Shown here: positions 5,556 to 6,829 of the stretch, one piece after another | Layout: the number at the start of each line of letters is the position of its first letter | Position numbering within the stretch: the first letter of the stretch is position 1 | Source of the DNA: Flavobacteriaceae bacterium | GTDB lineage: Bacteria > Bacteroidota > Bacteroidia > Flavobacteriales > Flavobacteriaceae | DNA: 6,829 bases | Assembly (NCBI GenBank): GCA_023141985.1 | Contig: JAGLKH010000389.1 | Coordinates: forward strand, 1 to 6,829 | Reading direction: 5' to 3' | The notes under the pieces: generated by a model | What the model was told of the DNA's origin: nothing | What the model saw: the letters and a program-made list of their open reading frames with translations, nothing else | The model's database searches: none | Position numbers and translations under genes: made by a program

Positions 5556-6149
5556 TTAGTTTTTTTGAAGTATTAGTGTAGACATGCATCTAATATCGTT
5601 AACGTTTACAGTCTTTAAAGGTTCCAAAAAAGAAAGGTAATGATTTTTTACAAGTGTATCTAATAATGTTTTTGTTAATAAGAAACGCGTTGTTTTGTCT
5701 GGTAATTTATAAACACCTTCAGATAATTGAACGACATTATTTTCAATTCCGATATTAGAAGTCATTCTAATAAATAATGAACCGTTTGGTTTTAAAATGC
5801 GTATTAATTCTGCAAACATAGTTTTAAAATGACTAGTGTTTTCCGCAAAATGTAAGACAGCGTTGCAAATAATATGGTCGAACATGTCGTTTTTAAAAGG
5901 GGTGCTTTCTAAGGTTGAAATTGAAAAGTTTTCAGCAATAGGATTATATTTTTGCTTTAAATCTTCAATGTATTTTTCATCTTTATCAATACCATAAATA
6001 GAAAACCCATTATTATAAAACCAGGGTAAATTTCTTCCACTGCCACAGCCGGCATCTAAAATTAAATCGGATGGCTTGTATCTCGACTTTAGAATTTGAT
6101 CTATCAAATAAATATCAGTAGTTCCTAGCTGTGTTTTTAAGTGTCCCAA
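5556..6149 (-). CDS. Class I SAM-dependent methyltransferase (Methyltransf_11/25 type)
   Basis: A 197-residue cytoplasmic protein. Motif I is LILDAGCGSGRN (29-40), the glycine-rich SAM loop; Asp55 in IYGIDKD is the residue that usually binds the SAM ribose. FDHIICNAVLHF (90-101) is motif IV, and LKPNGSLFIRMT (119-130) is the typical post-motif strand. The family methylates many small molecules and the substrate is not readable. The start is TTG at 6149: an in-frame TAA at 6168-6170 leaves only ATT, AAC, ATC, TAT and similar codons upstream, and the ATG at 6154 is out of frame and soon stops. Because the domain begins almost at once (GTTDIYLIDQILK), a start much further in is unlikely; a rare ATT start a few codons upstream cannot be excluded. 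It is likely the first gene of a two-gene unit with the hydroxylase-family gene, and is divergent from norC. Confidence 0.82.
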   Translation of the reverse strand: MGHLKTQLGTTDIYLIDQILKSRYKPSDLILDAGCGSGRNLPWFYNNGFSIYGIDKDEKYIEDLKQKYNPIAENFSISTLESTPFKNDMFDHIICNAVLHFAENTSHFKTMFAELIRILKPNGSLFIRMTSNIGIENNVVQLSEGVYKLPDKTTRFLLTKTLLDTLVKNHYLSFLEPLKTVNVNDIRCMSTLILQKN

Positions 6150-6365
6150 GTCATAGATGTTAATGCTTTACAAAGTTGAAAAAAATAAACAGGTTGTCCA
6201 AAAAGCAATTTTAATTATTCTAAATAAACTTTATACTTAATAAGTTATAATAATCAATTTGTATTATATGATAAAAGTCATGTTAAGAATTTGATGATAT
6301 ATATATATTGCACTAAATAAGACAAAAAGGTCTTTTTAGCAAATAACTAATCAAAAACATTAAGT
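6150..6365. promoter_or_regulatory. AT-rich divergent intergenic region between norC and the methyltransferase gene
   Basis: This is the longest non-coding gap in the window (216 bp) and should hold the promoters of norC (+) and of the methyltransferase/hydroxylase pair (-). I see no gene or tRNA in it. Short palindromes stand out: ACTTA-A-TAAGT at 6235-6245, the ATGA-N6-TCAT site at 6268-6281, and AAAAAG-GT-CTTTTT at 6324-6337. No exact TAnnTTTG was found on either strand; TCAATTTG (6254-6261, +) is one mismatch away. Confidence 0.5.
6268..6281. promoter_or_regulatory. Candidate CRP/FNR-family operator upstream of norC
   Basis: ATGATAAAAGTCAT contains TGA-N6-TCA, the spacing of CRP/FNR-family half-sites (FNR consensus TTGAT-N4-ATCAA). 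Nitric oxide reductase genes are commonly activated by members of this family in response to low oxygen or nitric oxide. The site is 84 bp before the norC start. The match is imperfect in the outer bases, and AT-rich DNA makes chance matches common. Confidence 0.35.
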
Positions 6366-6827
6366 ATGTTATCTAAAAAACAGGCAAGAGCATTTTTTTT
6401 AGGAGGTACACTAGTAACGTTCCTAATTTTTATTGGACTTACAGTGTTTTCTTTATCAGAAGGAAATGATCAAACTAACAGAGAAAATCTTACTGAATCT
6501 GTAGTAAGAGGGAAAAACATTTGGGAATCTAATAATTGTATGGGTTGTCATACAATATTAGGAGAAGGAGCGTATTATGCTCCGGAATTGACAAAAGTTG
6601 TTGATAGATTAAATCTAAAATATGATGGTAGTGGAGAAGAGGTTATCAGAAGTATTTTAATGTCGCAGGTGCCTTGGCAGCCAAACGGAAGAAAAATGGT
6701 TGCTTATGGGATGACAGAACAAGAAGCGGCAGATGTAGTCGAATTTTTTAAATGGATTGGAGAAATAGATTTAAATGGATTTGACAGAATTGTATCCCCA
6801 CTCGCAAAAGATAACATTAACAACTAA
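6366..6827 (+). CDS. norC: Nitric oxide reductase subunit C (cytochrome c)
   Basis: The protein has 153 residues. One N-terminal membrane helix (about 10-30, FFLGGTLVTFLIFIGLTVFSL) anchors a monohaem cytochrome c domain outside the membrane. The haem motif is CMGCH (58-62) within NCMGCHTILGEGAYYAPELTKV, a hallmark of NorC. Met111 (GRKMVAYGM) is the likely second axial ligand, with Met116 as an alternative. NorC accepts electrons from soluble donors and passes them to NorB, which reduces 2 NO to N2O. The ATG at 6366 starts the membrane helix correctly, and the TAA is inside the window, so the gene is complete at typical NorC length. norB should follow immediately to the right; only two bases remain in the window. 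A cytochrome of another oxidase is less likely given the TILGEGAYYAPELT segment. Confidence 0.92.
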   Translation: MLSKKQARAFFLGGTLVTFLIFIGLTVFSLSEGNDQTNRENLTESVVRGKNIWESNNCMGCHTILGEGAYYAPELTKVVDRLNLKYDGSGEEVIRSILMSQVPWQPNGRKMVAYGMTEQEAADVVEFFKWIGEIDLNGFDRIVSPLAKDNINN

Positions 6828-6829
6828 AC

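Noticed and set aside
1..6829. CRISPR array, tRNA/rRNA gene, insertion sequence or integrase
   Set aside because: No regularly spaced repeats, cloverleaf, terminal inverted repeats or transposase-like protein could be found on either strand.

Overview
The window looks like chromosomal DNA from a member of the Bacteroidota, most likely a flavobacterium. The DNA is strongly AT-rich. The exported proteins have signal peptides ending in an Ala-Gln cleavage site (TAQ, SAQ, NAQ). Shine-Dalgarno sequences are mostly absent, and two intergenic gaps carry a TAnnTTTG-type -7 element typical of this phylum. The genus cannot be told from sequence reading alone.

Layout. The left part (1-1607) is on the + strand: the 3' end of metG (methionyl-tRNA synthetase, C-terminal tRNA-binding domain), an exported SYLF/Ysc84-like protein and a TPMT-family methyltransferase. 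A perfect 17-bp bidirectional terminator hairpin (1614-1650) separates this set from the convergent genes on its right. The middle (1670-6149) is on the - strand. In transcription order it holds a class I SAM methyltransferase, a fatty acid hydroxylase/sterol desaturase-family membrane enzyme, a membrane-anchored dihaem cytochrome c of the thiosulfate dehydrogenase type (TsdA), a Tat-exported lipoprotein with a DsrE-like C-terminal half, and two tandem exported DsrE-family paralogues. At the right edge (6366-6827, + strand) lies norC, the cytochrome c subunit of a nitric oxide reductase, divergent from the methyltransferase across a 216-bp AT-rich regulatory gap; norB would be expected just outside the window.

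How the genes may work together. The most notable block is 1670-4531: TsdA followed by three consecutive envelope-targeted proteins that I read as DsrE-fold. Cytoplasmic DsrE-family proteins are known for sulfur handling. Three exported versions beside a thiosulfate/tetrathionate-converting cytochrome suggest an extracytoplasmic sulfur-handling module, which I have not seen described; this is inference. The haem-2 ligand region of TsdA reads Asn-Met, as I recall for the bifunctional Campylobacter jejuni enzyme, so tetrathionate reduction is possible. With norC next door, the neighbourhood may serve respiration at low oxygen.

The two DsrE paralogues are only about 57 % identical in their mature parts, yet 65 of 66 bases are identical at their 5' ends. 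A 14-nt element abuts both start codons. This pattern points to recent gene conversion or to a constrained RNA or DNA element, and it also makes the true start codon uncertain (ATG, or an internal GTG 51 nt downstream).
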